Shown: positions 34,895-45,764 of the stretch, one piece after another
How the letters are laid out: every line of letters begins with the position of its first letter
Position numbering within the stretch: position 1 is the stretch's first letter
Assembly: GCF_010093595.1 (NCBI RefSeq)
Contig: NW_022985463.1
Location: forward strand, 414,804-478,803
From: Mytilinidion resinicola
Taxonomy: Eukaryota > Ascomycota > Dothideomycetes > Mytilinidiales > Mytilinidiaceae
Direction: 5' to 3'
Length of the DNA: 64,000 nt
Notes under the pieces: model-generated
What the model saw: the letters and a program-made list of their open reading frames with translations, nothing else
The model's database searches: none
Told to the model about the DNA's origin: nothing
Translations under genes and position numbers: made by a program

Positions 34895-35444
34895 GCAGAC
34901 GAGGTGAACACGCTTCGTCACATTCGGGATTTGCCACAGTCCGGACTCGCAGAGAAGGCATCTGCACCATTGTCAACTCCTCCGTCCCTCCAAACACCAT
35001 CCACTACCGGCTCTCTTCCTCATTATGCTTCAACTTCACCCAGTGATTCTCCTTTCACGCTCTCTTCAGAAGTCTTCAGCCAATCGGGCAACCTTCTATG
35101 CAACATATGCGGAAAGACCTTCATCAAGGCACACGCGCGAAAGTAAGTCATATATCGTTCACTTTGATGCCACCGCTTAGTCATTACCCCTAGCCAGCAC
35201 CGCAAGGGTCATAGCCGAGACTGGAAGTGCGCCGAGAATGGCTGCAACCACGCATGCGATACCAAAGCTCACCTCAAAAAGCATGTTCACGAAAAGCATC
35301 ACGCGGACCCAACGCGGACATACGTATGTCTTGAACGGTCTTGAACGGTATTGTCAGAAGTACGGTCATCCATATGACCGTCGGGCCAACTACAAGCGGC
35401 ACTGTAAGGCTTATGCGAAGTTCCATAGGCATGAGCTCGGCTGA
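34895..35444 (+). pseudogene. C2H2 zinc-finger protein remnant, frameshifted by a 10-bp duplication
   Basis: Three fingers are recognisable. Finger 1 (CNICGKTFIKAHARNQHRKGH) spans a GTAAGT...CTAG intron at about 35142-35194. Finger 2 is WKCAENGCNHACDTKAHLKKH. Finger 3 is RYCQKYGHPYDRRANYKRHC in another frame. Between fingers 2 and 3 the word CTTGAACGGT occurs twice head to tail (35331-35340 and 35341-35350). The extra copy shifts the frame and creates a stop at 35341 onward. No in-frame ATG exists in the open stretch from 34895, so the start is also lost or lies in an unseen upstream exon. It was probably a transcription factor or similar nucleic-acid-binding protein. Confidence 0.7.
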
Positions 35445-35842
35445 ACTTGATGCTGGTGGAGGATTTGATTGGAGCTTGCTTGGCTATAATGTCTGACATG
35501 ACGCTCGTTGATGAATGAAAGCCTATTTGATGCTAATTCGCTTCCAATTCTAGCATATGTCTCGATGGCCGAACTTCTTTCAAGATCTACCGTAGCACCT
35601 TCGCAGATCACCTCGCACTTTGCGTCCCAAAAGAGTAATTCTCGCAACAATGAGCACCTATCAACCCACCTCTTTCAGCTACATAGCCCCGCGCTAAAAT
35701 ATTCCCTTAATTACAATTCCCCTGACTTCACCTCTCTATATAATATTCTCCCTTCCCAACCTCAACCCCTTCAAAATCCCCCTCAACCTAAACCCACCCA
35801 CACACCTTTCACTCTTCAGTCCACCTCCCCAATCACTCCACA
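35445..35842. other. CT/CA-rich leader upstream of a small gene
   Basis: From about 35690 to 35842 the plus strand is strongly C-rich, with a TATA-like tatataat near 35736 and cacaATG at the next start. This looks like a strong fungal promoter and leader. Confidence 0.45.
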
Positions 35843-36147
35843 ATGTGCCTCCTCCTCCTCCTCCTAAAGTGTTTCAAGAAACCCGACAAATCATCCGACA
35901 CCGCCACGCATCCACATCCACAGATGCAGCACGCTTACGCTCAACCACCGCCATCCAGCGTTCCACCCCCGCGATCGCGACTGCAACGCCGGAAATACGA
36001 GGACGATGTTAGGCAGTATGGTCCAGCGGTTGCGCAGGCGAATTGGGAGCGAAGGAGGGAGGCGGCGATGAAGGCTTTGGGGGGAGGCGGGTGAGTGATG
36101 CTTCTAAGGTAGTGGGCGGAGGGGTGCTAATGGAGACTAGATGTTGA
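35843..36147 (+). CDS. Small Cys-start, Pro-rich hypothetical protein (83-84 aa)
   Basis: Starts MCLLLLLLKCFKKPDKSS after a classic leader (cacaATG). The sequence continues Pro/Gln-rich, then charged (RRKYEDDVRQYGPAVAQANW), and ends in a Gly run. Read straight, it stops at 36094. However, a strong GTGAGT donor at 36091 and gctaat...AG acceptor ending at 36140 would splice to a stop two codons later, adding one C-terminal Cys. Both forms are nearly the same length. The short Leu run is too brief for a sure membrane span; N-terminal cysteines beside a basic patch could be lipidated, which is speculation. The family is not recognised. Confidence 0.5.
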
Positions 36148-36568
36148 GAAGAGGTTGGTGGGCTAGGAATTGAAAGGGCAGGGTGCGGGTGAAGAGTTGG
36201 GAGAGTTCGGTGGATGTGCGTGAAAGGTGCTGATTAGGTAAGAGGCGTTGAGGATGGGCTCTGTTGGAGCGAAGGGGGCTGAGAGTCTAGAGAGGGCGTT
36301 GGGGGTTTCGAATAATGTGGCTTCAGTCGATTTTAGGAGATAGAGTCTGGTGTTATTGACATACAATGTCGACGCGCAAAACTTGAAAAAGAAGCGACGT
36401 GCCCCGAAGAAGTACGAATCACCTACAACTCTAATGCCTTGGAATTTATGCGATTCCAATTCTCGGCGAAATTATTTTTATCAGACGTGAATTTTGGCAG
36501 AATTACACATACTGCCTTCTGGTTCAAACACTGGCATACAATAAAGTATGATGAGTTCTTTTGCAGCT
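36148..36568. other. Intergenic region between convergent genes, no gene seen
   Basis: No supported feature. Confidence 0.5.
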
Positions 36569-37490
36569 TCAGCTTAAAAGCGGTGTCCTTTCGTTCTCGA
36601 GCGGGCCCTTCCTCTCCTTTCGTAATTCTGACTTGACATGAAATATCGTCCAAATAGCCAGCAGACCTGCAAATGGAAATGGGCCAGCCCACCCAACTAC
36701 ATATACAGCCGCTTTCGGCAACGTGAACACAAGAACTGTAAGAAGAACAGCAAAGACGTAGAAGTATAGCATCCATACCACGCTCAGGTCCCAGATCATC
36801 CTGCGGAAGATCGGGCTACTGTCATATCGCGCAATGAACGCTTTGCGATACTCTAGCCCGCCGCCGCCGTCCACCGCCACAATGTCTTCGACAATGTAGA
36901 ATATTGCTGGTCTCACCACATTTCCAGCGTCCAGACTGCCAAACCGGAACGGCAGCTTCAGTTCAAGGCGGCTGAGAGCCAATGACAACAAGGCGAGAGT
37001 GGCCACGAGGTACATGAGCACCGCTGCTGGTAATGAGATCAAACGAATCTGCAAATCATGGCCGTCCTGATCCGCGTCCCCTCTCGCGAGAGCAGAAGTG
37101 ATCAGGGCGGAAATGAGGATCAAAGCCAAAAAATAGCCCCATTGGAAGATATCGAGAGCGTGGCGTGGTGAGTTGAGTGGACGGTATTCTGGTGAAGAGC
37201 GAGTCAGTTTCCAGACGCGGTCGACAATAGCGATAGCTGTGAAGATCCCGAGGACTGCCGTTGGGAGTGTCAAAACTGTGTTACATCGATTTGTTTAGCA
37301 ATCACATTCTTTGAATTGATACCTGAATGTGGAAGATCGTACCGTGCAGGCGATCTATTTCTGGCTTGCCATACCAGAGACCGTAGAATAAGCCTAGATT
37401 TATGAAGACGGGAGGGATGATGATGACAGTCCAGGCAATTGCAATAGATGCATACCGGCTGTGAAGACTGTACGGGAGCTCGACAACCAT
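36569..37490 (-). CDS. Seven-span-like fungal membrane protein, unknown function
   Basis: Exons 37343-37490 and 36569-37275 (67-bp intron with a gctaac-like branch) give 284 aa starting MVVELPYSLHSRY. There are about seven hydrophobic segments, including IAIAWTVIIIPPVFINLGLF, TLPTAVLGIFTAIAIVD, WGYFLALILISALITSALA, VLMYLVATLALLSLAL, WMLYFYVFAVLLTVLVFTL and VVGWAGPFPFAGLLAIW. The C-terminal tail NERTPLLS contains an acidic dileucine (ExxxLL) motif, a known vacuolar/endosomal sorting signal. Location in the endomembrane system is therefore inferred. No transporter or receptor signature is recognised. Confidence 0.75.
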
Positions 37491-38074
37491 TTTTAGCTTG
37501 TATTCAGAGCCGCAAATCAAAGATGAACTGGATACTGCTTCTTGTGGAGAGGGAGAGGGTGTATTGACGAAGTGGGAACGCGGGGCGTAATTTTGCTTAC
37601 AAATAGGGGATACGGCGCTAGTCCTATTGTATATAGCCCTTGAAATAGTGGATCTCAGCGTCCACAAGTCGCCTCAATCTCAACCTCACCCACGTCCCCC
37701 CTACCCGCCAGCTCTTTCCGCAAGAAAATGAATCACTAAGGCCTAGCTCTCTACTTAGAGCCAAGTGCTCCTAACAGACAGCAGTAGGTGTGACTCGCAG
37801 CCTGACTGTTATTGCTTCGGAGCATTCGAAGAAGAGGACGACAGCAGGGGCGATATAGAATACCTAGGTAGTCGATCCAATCTCTTCCCAATCAGGTATG
37901 TTATGTAGATTTCTCAGTTGACATCAGATGCTTCTAACGTGCTTTGAATTTCTCGGGTCGGGTCAATCTACCTAAACCAACAACCCCGTCTTTCGTCTTG
38001 CCGCAGCATAGTGACCAACGTTCCAAGGCCCAAGGAATTGCAAGCATCCACACTAAGACAAGATCTATATACAC
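37491..38074. other. Intergenic region, no gene seen
   Basis: No supported feature beyond the leader of the membrane-protein gene. Confidence 0.5.
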
Positions 38075-39248
38075 TCAGACATCCTTAATAGTGAAAGCAA
38101 GAGTAGGAACACGCTCGCCATTTCCGTCATCGCGAAAGACGATGACAGACTTACAGTCTTCAAACCAAAGTCCGCCTTGTGACTGATCAGCATCCATGCA
38201 GTTCTCCTCCCGTTCGCAGACGCAAGCAATGCTTGGCCCTCCTGTGTTGTTGCCGCAAACTCGACTCGTTCTGGCCATTGTCCAAGCTGTTTGCCGTTGT
38301 TCGCAAGCGCTTGTTGCACGACTTCGTTGGTCTCGTCGTTCTCGACCGGAGAAGAGATGATGTAACGCAGACTCTTGACCTCGCCACCAGCAATTTGCTT
38401 CCACTGGAGCTAAGATACGTCGGCCCATTGCGCGAGAGCTGGCCAATCGCGTTGTGGGACGGGAGGATCCTGCTTCGGGGCTTTGTATGCGCAGCCGTAC
38501 GCTCCGAACATGACGATTGTTCCGCTGGCAACGTTGTAGAAGGAGGAGTACTCCGCGTGAGTCGACTATAAAAAAGCATTGTCAGCGTCGCTTTTCCGGA
38601 TGCCGTCCCCTGATCGCCAGAAGTCATTCTACTATCTCATCACAACAAACTTACAGCACGTGCATTCCCATCCACATCATACTCCAACTCATGTTCCCAC
38701 ACGATAAAGTGGTTGTCGCCAGCAGCACCCGCAAGCAATTTCGGATTGTCAAACATGGTGGTCGATATCCCGAGCCCTGCAAACGCCCTCAGGATAGAGC
38801 AATTGACCGTCCAGGCATCCGGGTAGTATGCACTGAAGTCGGCACTGTCCCATCCCTACTTCTTCAAATCGCTGAAGTCGTTCCATTTAACGATTGTAGA
38901 GGGGAGACCTAGGATCTTGGCGGCCTCGTCGTCACTAGCCGCCATGGCTTCCAACATCTTCGCGCCCTTGCAGGCGAGTTCGTCGAATCGACCGTCTGAG
39001 AGAGCCGGTGGGGGCCATGCTCGGGGATGCAGGAGTCTCTGAGAGATGTTCTGTAGATCTACCTTGAGGTTATCGATGGGGGGAAGGTGGTCCGAGGGAG
39101 GTGAGTATGGCTCTCTCGACACCTTTTTGATAGTTTGTTTCAGGGAAGTCAGAATAAAGACGCAGAGGAGTGCCACAACCAACATAATCAACCCACGAAA
39201 GTAGCGCATGTTGGAAAGTTGGGATCTGCGATACTTGCGTAAGTGCAT
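38075..39248 (-). pseudogene. Broken gene for a membrane-anchored or secreted fungal protein of unknown family
   Basis: Starts MHLRKYRRSQLSN with one membrane segment (GLIMLVVALLCVFIL), then a soluble domain. The frame reads on past a TAG at 38858-38856 into a conserved-looking stretch (SADFSAYYPDAWTVNCSILR), crosses a normal intron (about 38575-38650), continues EYSSFYNVASGTIVMFGAYG, meets a second TAG at 38412-38410, and goes on LQWKQIAGGEVKSLRYIISS. A frame change near 38150 separates GLKTVS from VIVFRDDGNGERVPTLAF. Because sensible sequence continues on both sides of each break, they look like recent lesions rather than introns. The family is not recognised. Confidence 0.65.
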
Positions 39249-39827
39249 GCTGATTGGTATAATACACTTGGTGTGATGGTGGTATAATAACGCTGGTGTG
39301 TTAAGTCGTCCGAAGAGTACCAATCACCTAGAGGACTATCATGAGTCCGTCCTCAATTCACCACGTTTAACCATTGAAGCCGCTGTTACCCCCCAGGGGG
39401 TCCTCCTGACTTGTGGTTAGTTACTTGCTTATTTACGCTTAGCCACTGTGCATCGTCAAAAGCCGAGAAATGATATACGACTTTCACCCATTCCGAACAT
39501 GTAAGTCTCTCTCAGTACATAGCCTGGCAGTCAAATTTATGGCCTCGTCTATATTTAAAGATTCATATCCTCTGTTTGTCACGTGAGTCAAGTAGGTACA
39601 CGCAGTGCATGAGCAAGCAGTTGGTTGTGGTGTTTTCTATACCTTCCTAGAGCAAGAGAGGGAGCTGTGGGAGCTCCTGCCTTGCATGTCAGGGGCGTAC
39701 CTGCCAGAACCGTACCTGCCAGGGGCGTACCTGACACCATTCCCGATCCGTTTCCTTCTTTCTCACTCTTCTTCTTCAACAACTTCGAAAACAATTCCGA
39801 TCAACAAGCACTCAACAAAAGCTTCGG
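39249..39827. other. Upstream region of the chitinase pseudogene
   Basis: No gene. A TATA-like tatattta near 39550 and a 15-bp triple repeat (listed separately) lie here; the last 60 bp are a CT-rich leader. Confidence 0.5.
39691..39735 (+). repeat. Three tandem 15-bp units upstream of the chitinase
   Basis: Units AGGGGCGTACCTGCC, AGAACCGTACCTGCC and AGGGGCGTACCTGAC follow one another exactly, ending 92 bp before the ATG. They could be repeated regulatory sites or simple slippage. Confidence 0.8.
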
Positions 39828-42800
39828 AATGTGGAGGTTCGTAGCTATTGCCCTGCCGCTGACAGGCACAGCAAGCGTTGCAAGTCTTGCGAGTGCGCTC
39901 GATCAGGTATGCATTTCCAACGCCAGTGCAGTGTACCTCGTTCTCTTTCTTCTTTTCTGGATAAGAGCTAATAGTGTCCATCTTTTAGGGCCATGAAGGC
40001 TTCAGAGCTGCAGATTCCCCTCGCCGCGACTTAGTCTCTCGCTCAAATCAATCGATTGCCCACCAGGATTTCTCCATTTCCCCCCATTACCCATCGTCGA
40101 CATCTCCGCCGATTACATTCTCGGCCAGATCGCCACCAATGAGTCTTCCGGTAACCATCAAATTGGAAATGCCACTGGCTTTTCTACGCTCGTCGATGGT
40201 CCAATTCAGTGCGGCCCTGGCAGCCCTTGTTTCGACGGGTCTTGCTGCAATAGCGATGGAAAGTGCGGCTTCAAGCCCGCTCACTGCCACCCGAATCCGC
40301 CGGCCACCTGCATCTCCAACTGAGATGCGAAGGCAATGTGCGGCGTTGACTCCGAAGGCGGAGATAAAAAGTGCGGCTTGAACCTTTGCTGTTCATACTA
40401 CGGATGGTGCGGCACTGAGGCGGTTCACTGCGGGGACTACGACTAGGACGGCAACTCGACTCCATGCCAAAAGGGATTTGGTGGCTGTACGGTCAAGTCC
40501 TCTCCAAGCTGTGGCCCTGGTAGTGGAACTGTCAGTGGTGGTAGGAAGATCGCCTACTACCAATCTTGGAATATCCGCACTCGAGCTTGCAATCGCATCT
40601 GGCCCGAGCAGATCAACACGACTGGTCTTACGCATCTATACTTTGCATTTGCCTACATCGATCCTGTCACTTTTTCGATCGTTCCAGCCGAGCCTGCCGA
40701 CGTTGAGCTCATTCCACGATTTACAGCTCTGAAAACCCAATCCATGCAGACATGGATTGCCGTTGGCGGATGGTCATTCAGCGATCCTGGACCGACCCAA
40801 GGGACGTGGTCCGCTATGACCAGTTCCAAAGAAAACCGAGCATCGTTCATCACGTCGGTCATCTCTTTCATGAACTAGTGGGGGTTTCAAGGCCTCGATC
40901 TCGATTGGGAGTACCCTGCCACAGACGTGCGAGGAGGCCATGAAGAAGATACCGCAAATCTCGTGTTTCTCGTTCAAGAATTGCGGGCAGCATTCGGAAC
41001 CCGATACGGTTTAAGTGTCATACTGGCCCCGGACTACTGGTATCTACGAGGAATGGACCCTAAGGCCATGGAACCCTACGTAGACTGGTTTGGCTTCATG
41101 GGCTACGATCTGCATGGTGCCTGGGACGCAGCTGTGAAAACTGTTGGGCCTATCATTCGTCCTCAGAGCGACATCCGGGACATTGACAAAGATCTTCTGC
41201 CGCTCTGGTTTGATGATTTGGATCCCCATAAAGTCAACCTCGGACTCGCATACTATGGCCGAGGGTTCACTGTCAGCGATACAAAATGCATGTACTTTGG
41301 ATGCACCTTCACTGGTCCCAGCAAAGCGAGCAACTGCACTCAGACTGAAGGCTTCATGAGTGATCGGTAAATCCAGCAGCTCATCGAAAGCAAGGGCCTG
41401 TATCCAGAGATGATCCCGAACACTACGGTCAAGCAAATCACTTGGGATGACCAATGGATCGGTTACGACGATGAAGAGACTTTCGCCATGAAGGTTTCTT
41501 TTGCCAACGATCGCTGTCTCGGAGGCACCATGATCTGGTCCATCGATTTCAACTCTGGAATTGGAACCGGAGATGATCCTTCTGGTGGGAACGATCCTGG
41601 TGCACCTAAGGACTTGACTGGGGACTACTACGTGGACAACTCGGTGTACAGGGGCCCCAATCCTAGCATTCAGTGTGTACCTCCATGCACTATTATATTG
41701 CCTCCATACCCGTTACCTTCGATGACGACCATCAGTTGGCCAGCATTGACAACCACCTTTCTATCTCTCTCCGGTGGCCAGACGTCAACGATTACTACGG
41801 TGAATCCGACCCTTGTCAATGATGCCCCGACACCCATGACCGAGACGGTGCTTTCAGTAAATGGTGGAAGTATATTGACCGTAACCACCACGATCAGCGT
41901 TCCTCCGTTCACGACCAACGAGATCAATTTCTGGCCAGTCTCGGTTGAGTCAACAGACGCGCCCAATGCAACATTCTATCCTCTTCAGAGCGTCGTTCCG
42001 CTTCCCATAGTCTGGACGCTTCCTCCCTGCGAAACCACTTTCCGGCCAAGTCACAATCCCGAATTTGAAGGAGGTACCACATCTGAGCAGCCGGTACCAA
42101 CCATTTGCCCTTTAGGATCACAGACTATTACGATGCAGCTCATGCCTACGGTATCGATAAGTGTCCCACCGAAATCTTGGCCAAGCATGACCGGAATTCC
42201 ATCAATAGCGTCTGAAAGCTTTCAATTCCCCTCCACAGTCTCGGTCGGACATGGGCGGCCAAAGCCTCAGCAAACCTGTACCCAGAATTGCGGCTCTAAA
42301 CACTGCGAGAAGTTCGGTTGCGGCTGCGGCCCCTTAGGTCTATCGAGCGGACCCGGCTGCAACAATGGTGGTAAAACGTGTGGTCTCTTTGGCTGCGATG
42401 GCGGATGCGGCATCTTTGGATGCGGCGGAGGTTGCGGGCTTCTGAAATGTGGTGGCAAATACGGTCCTTGTTCGCTTGAAGAATGCGGAGGTCCAGGATG
42501 TATTGATGGTAAATGCTCCTCTGGCTGTCCCGGTGGTGTCTGCCCTCCCGTCAGCTCTCCAGGTAGGCCGTCGGACTCTCCTACGTCTTGCGAATCGTCG
42601 ATGACAGCAACGAACGTCTTCGTCTCGTGCACTGAGGTGAATCCAACATCGACGAAGTGCACGACGACGGCATCGAGGCTCACTTCGGGCTGTCTTGTTC
42701 GAGGCAGTACAATGACATCGACTGGATTTCCCTCCTGCCCGCTCGTCACAGTAAGCCCCGATGGCTATCAGGGTAACGATGAGGACTACACGCCGCCGGG

Positions 42801-43128
42801 TGGTTGGCCTCAGCACCCGCCCGCGGTCGATCCTCAGCCAACAAGGACATCATCGTTGCATCCGCCTGAAATTGACCCTCAGCCGACCACGACATCGTCA
42901 CATCCGCCCGAAATTGACCCTCAGCCGACTACGACGTCGTCGCATCCCCCTGAAGTCGACCCTCCGCCAACGTCAACTTCGAAGCCAAATCAACCTGAGA
43001 TCGACCCTCCGCCAACGAGCTTGATAGTGCCGCTCCGAAGCATCCGTGATTGTGCCAGTCCAGTTGCCAGTCCCCGCTACAGCCGCTTTGCCAATACGAT
43101 TGCTGACGAATTCGTGCACGCCGTTTGA
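39828..43128 (+). pseudogene. GH18 chitinase with hevein-like chitin-binding module, four in-frame stops
   Basis: Begins with a signal peptide (MWRFVAIALPLTGTASVASL) and an intron at about 39907-39989. A Cys-rich part (CGPGSPCFDGSCCNSDGKCG) and a hevein-like module (KKCGLNLCCSYYGWCG) come first. The GH18 domain starts at GRKIAYYQSWN, with the active-site motif GLDLDWEYP intact, then FMGYDLHGAWD and LGLAYYGRGF. One frame runs throughout but is cut by TGA 40321, TAG 40444, TAG 40876 and TAA 41368; a frame change also lies near 40090. The C-terminal third is Ser/Thr/Pro-rich with a Cys/Gly-rich block (about 42280-42530) and Pro repeats. Intact relatives act on fungal or other cell-wall chitin. 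This copy cannot make a full enzyme unless stops are read through. Confidence 0.85.
42817..43019 (+). repeat. Tandem 42-45-bp coding repeats in the chitinase tail
   Basis: Five units encode variants of PPEIDPQPTTTSSH. They form a Pro/Thr-rich stalk at the end of the chitinase frame. Confidence 0.8.
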
Positions 43129-43720
43129 CCCAGTGCTCTGTCTGCGTACGCTAAACCGACCTCCTGTGATCATGATCAATAATGGGCGGCGTGACTGCGG
43201 CACGAACACAGCCTTAAGAGAAAGAATTACGCAAGGTGTCTGTGTGTCCAAACCAGGTGGCTACGATTACGCAGGAGCTTTAGAGCTCACAGATCATCAT
43301 TTAGGAGTTAGCGTTCATATTTTCGATTGTTATTCTACGGTTGATAGGGGAACTGTGTGCCGATAGGGCGACGTATCCAGACGCTCTACGATGTATGCAT
43401 AGGCAACGAGCGAGACAGCTGTATAGATAGGATTGCAACCTTTTCCATTATGGTTTTACTCTTCGCAACCTTCCTTAAAGGTTGCACACTCCTAAGTGAC
43501 CGGTTTGCTGATTGCCATCGCGATGCCAGCGATCTCAATTCCAATTCAAAAAGCCAATCACACCTCCCAGCTTCCATCCCGTTTGGCTCCAACGCATCAC
43601 TTCCCCTAACCCACGTATTCCTTCGCCACCCTCCATCCTTCACCCATAAAACCCCATCTCCCCTCTTAGTTCCTCTACTCCCTTCTTAACTACTTCAAAG
43701 AACACCACACCACATCCGAA
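43129..43720. other. Possible 3' continuation of the chitinase, then leader of the next remnant
   Basis: At about 43160-43350 another frame reads MINNGRRDCGTNTALRERIT and GGYDYAGALELTDHHLG. It may be a frameshifted end of the same protein. From about 43590 the sequence is a C-rich leader. Confidence 0.4.
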
Positions 43721-44122
43721 ATGTCCTATTGGCTCCCGCAATACTACTAACCCCCCGACGGCTCCACCCCCGGCCTGCGAAACGGCCAACTGATCAACGG
43801 GCTGGTGTATCCGCCGGGCTGGGTCGTACCGCAGGATCCTGCGCAGCAAATACAGCACATTCAGGAAATGAGTAGGGATAAGTGGCCGGGTGGGTACCAG
43901 GGGCCACCGCAGCAGGGAGGGGGGGTGCACCCGGCCTTTCTAGGGCGGCAGCAACAAGGAGGGGGAGGGGGGATTCAGGGATTCTAGCAACAAGGAGGTG
44001 GAGGCGGAGGAGCGCAGCAGGGTGGTGGGTTTGAGTGGGCGCCTAGAGGCACGGCGGCGTATGCGGATCAGTTGAGTGCGGTGCTTTTGAGTGATCCGAA
44101 TAGGTTTAAGGAGAGGAATTAG
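43721..44122 (+). pseudogene. Gly/Gln-rich small protein gene with two premature stops
   Basis: After a CT-rich leader the frame starts MSYWLPQYY, hits TAA at 43748, continues PPDGSTPGLRNGQLINGLVY and WVVPQDPAQQIQHIQEMSRD, passes through Gly/Gln runs to a TAG at 43985, and ends in AYADQLSAVLLSDPNRFKER before a TAG at 44120. Both stops lie where Gln (CAA, CAG) would suit the surrounding Gln-rich sequence. About 133 codons in all. I do not recognise the family. Confidence 0.55.
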
Positions 44123-44651
44123 GGAAGGATATCTGAGTTGATTCTATTCGGGGGCGAGCCGAGCGAAATGGTAGAGGTCCACTTTAGTGAGATTTGTAGG
44201 AATGCGTTGGATGGGTTAGGGGAGCGGTATGAGATTTTATATAGATGTGTGGTGAAACATAGAAGAGCGTCTGATGGTGCCTGGAACAGTGGGTTTGTGC
44301 ACAGGAGTTTTACGTATCTGCTCTAGATTTACGACATTCTGGTCAGGACCTTTAAGTGAAGGGTTGCACCGATATTGTATTTTGTTTCTGATTTCTGAAG
44401 TAGCGTAGGTGACACTGTCAAGTGCATTGTCTGTTTACCCAGCGGCGGCTTTGCGATTTTCACACAAGTTCAAAATGAAAGTAGCCGAGTGACAAACCTG
44501 ATTTTAATACAGTGAAGAAGGAAATCGAGGAGTATGTGGAATTTCCTCGCCGCAGTATGCAAATATTATACCCACAATGTGCCACTCCCATCCCCAGAAC
44601 GGCCCTAGTACTACAGTATTGCCCAACCTAGCACCAAGAGTAAAAGAAAGC
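44123..44651. other. Intergenic region, no gene seen
   Basis: No supported feature. Confidence 0.5.
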
Positions 44652-45764
44652 TTAGAAGATAAGCAGGCGGCTAAAGTTATGAAGCGCATCTTCAGGTATC
44701 GGCCCGCTGAATATCTGCGCATGCGTGATTCCAGTGTCGACATATTCGAAAAACATAGATAGTCGAATGCTCTCGAAGATCTTCCGCATCTCGCGGTCAA
44801 ACTTGTGAGCGCTTCTATGTGGGGGCGGCACGGCTGCGACCACCTTATCGAACATGAAGTCGAGTAGGCTCTGCTGGCCGTCCCATTCAACTCCCTGAAG
44901 ATACACGCGTTCGGTGTCGTAGGCGAATCGGATGACACGGTCCGTGGCTTGTTCTTCGGGGCTGATGCGAACACGGAGGGGGTAAAGGGCGAAGAGAGCG
45001 CGTGTGTTGATCTTGACGAGCAGTTGGAGGTTCAAGCGCTTGAAGAAATGCACCCATTCTAGGGGACTGATGGGAAAACGGTCGAGTTTGCGGGCATTAA
45101 AGAAGTCTGGGCGATAGAAGCCGTCGCCTTCCATGCGGTAGGTATTGCTGTAGATGGGAGGGAGGAGACGATTGACGGAGCGTGCGTAAAGGTTGTGCAG
45201 CTTGCAGCTTAATCGATGAGGTTAGTAAGATATACGCCGAGGCGACCTGTACGAAGCTCTCACTCACCGCAGCTTCTTTGACGTCTTGGATAATGCGGCC
45301 GTAGACCTTAGAGCACGGTCGGCGCGCAGTTTACGGGTGCCCTCCCACCAATCGATGCACAGGAAGATCGTATCCATCTTCGCAGAGCACTCCCGACAGG
45401 GACAAATATGCATGCTCCTCGCCAGTCCCATATCGAAGAACAAATCCGGGTTCATCGCATACGCCCGATCCAGCTCACTGCCCATCATATCCACCGTGTT
45501 TACAACCGGATATGGCATGATTTTGTCCTTGAGAAAGCGGTATCGCAGGTTGATGATGTCACGGGCGATCTTCGATTCGTTGACTTTGACCAACTCACGC
45601 AAGAACTTGCAGCTGGCCTGAATGCTAGAGATGTCATCTGGCGGGACGTATGAGAGGATGTTGCAAAGAATTTCGTTGGGCAGCCGTTCGAGATCGCCGA
45701 TTCTGCTTCGCAGGGGTACGTCCTTTGGGGGCGGCATAGGAGGCAGGGGGGAGTAAGGCGCCAT
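44652..45764 (-). CDS. F-box protein
   Basis: Exons 45268-45764 and 44652-45207 (60-bp intron) give 350 aa starting MAPYSPLPPMPPP. An F-box lies at about residues 27-65: LERLPNEILCNILSYVPPDD followed by ISSIQASCKFLRELV. F-box proteins bind Skp1 and bring substrates to an SCF ubiquitin ligase. No WD40 or leucine-rich repeats are evident after it; the rest has a small Cys cluster (CPCREC) and a helical C-terminal region. The substrate is unknown. The upstream part of the open frame lacks an earlier suitable ATG, so the start at 45764 is preferred. Confidence 0.85.

Noticed and set aside
40321..41370. Idea that chitinase stops are removed by introns
   Set aside because: Conserved sequence runs directly up to and away from each stop (for example MN before and WGFQG after 40876), with no GT...AG pair around them.
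42267..42816. Two long minus-strand frames in the chitinase tail
   Set aside because: Antisense to a Gly/Cys/Pro-rich repeat region, which leaves open frames by composition.
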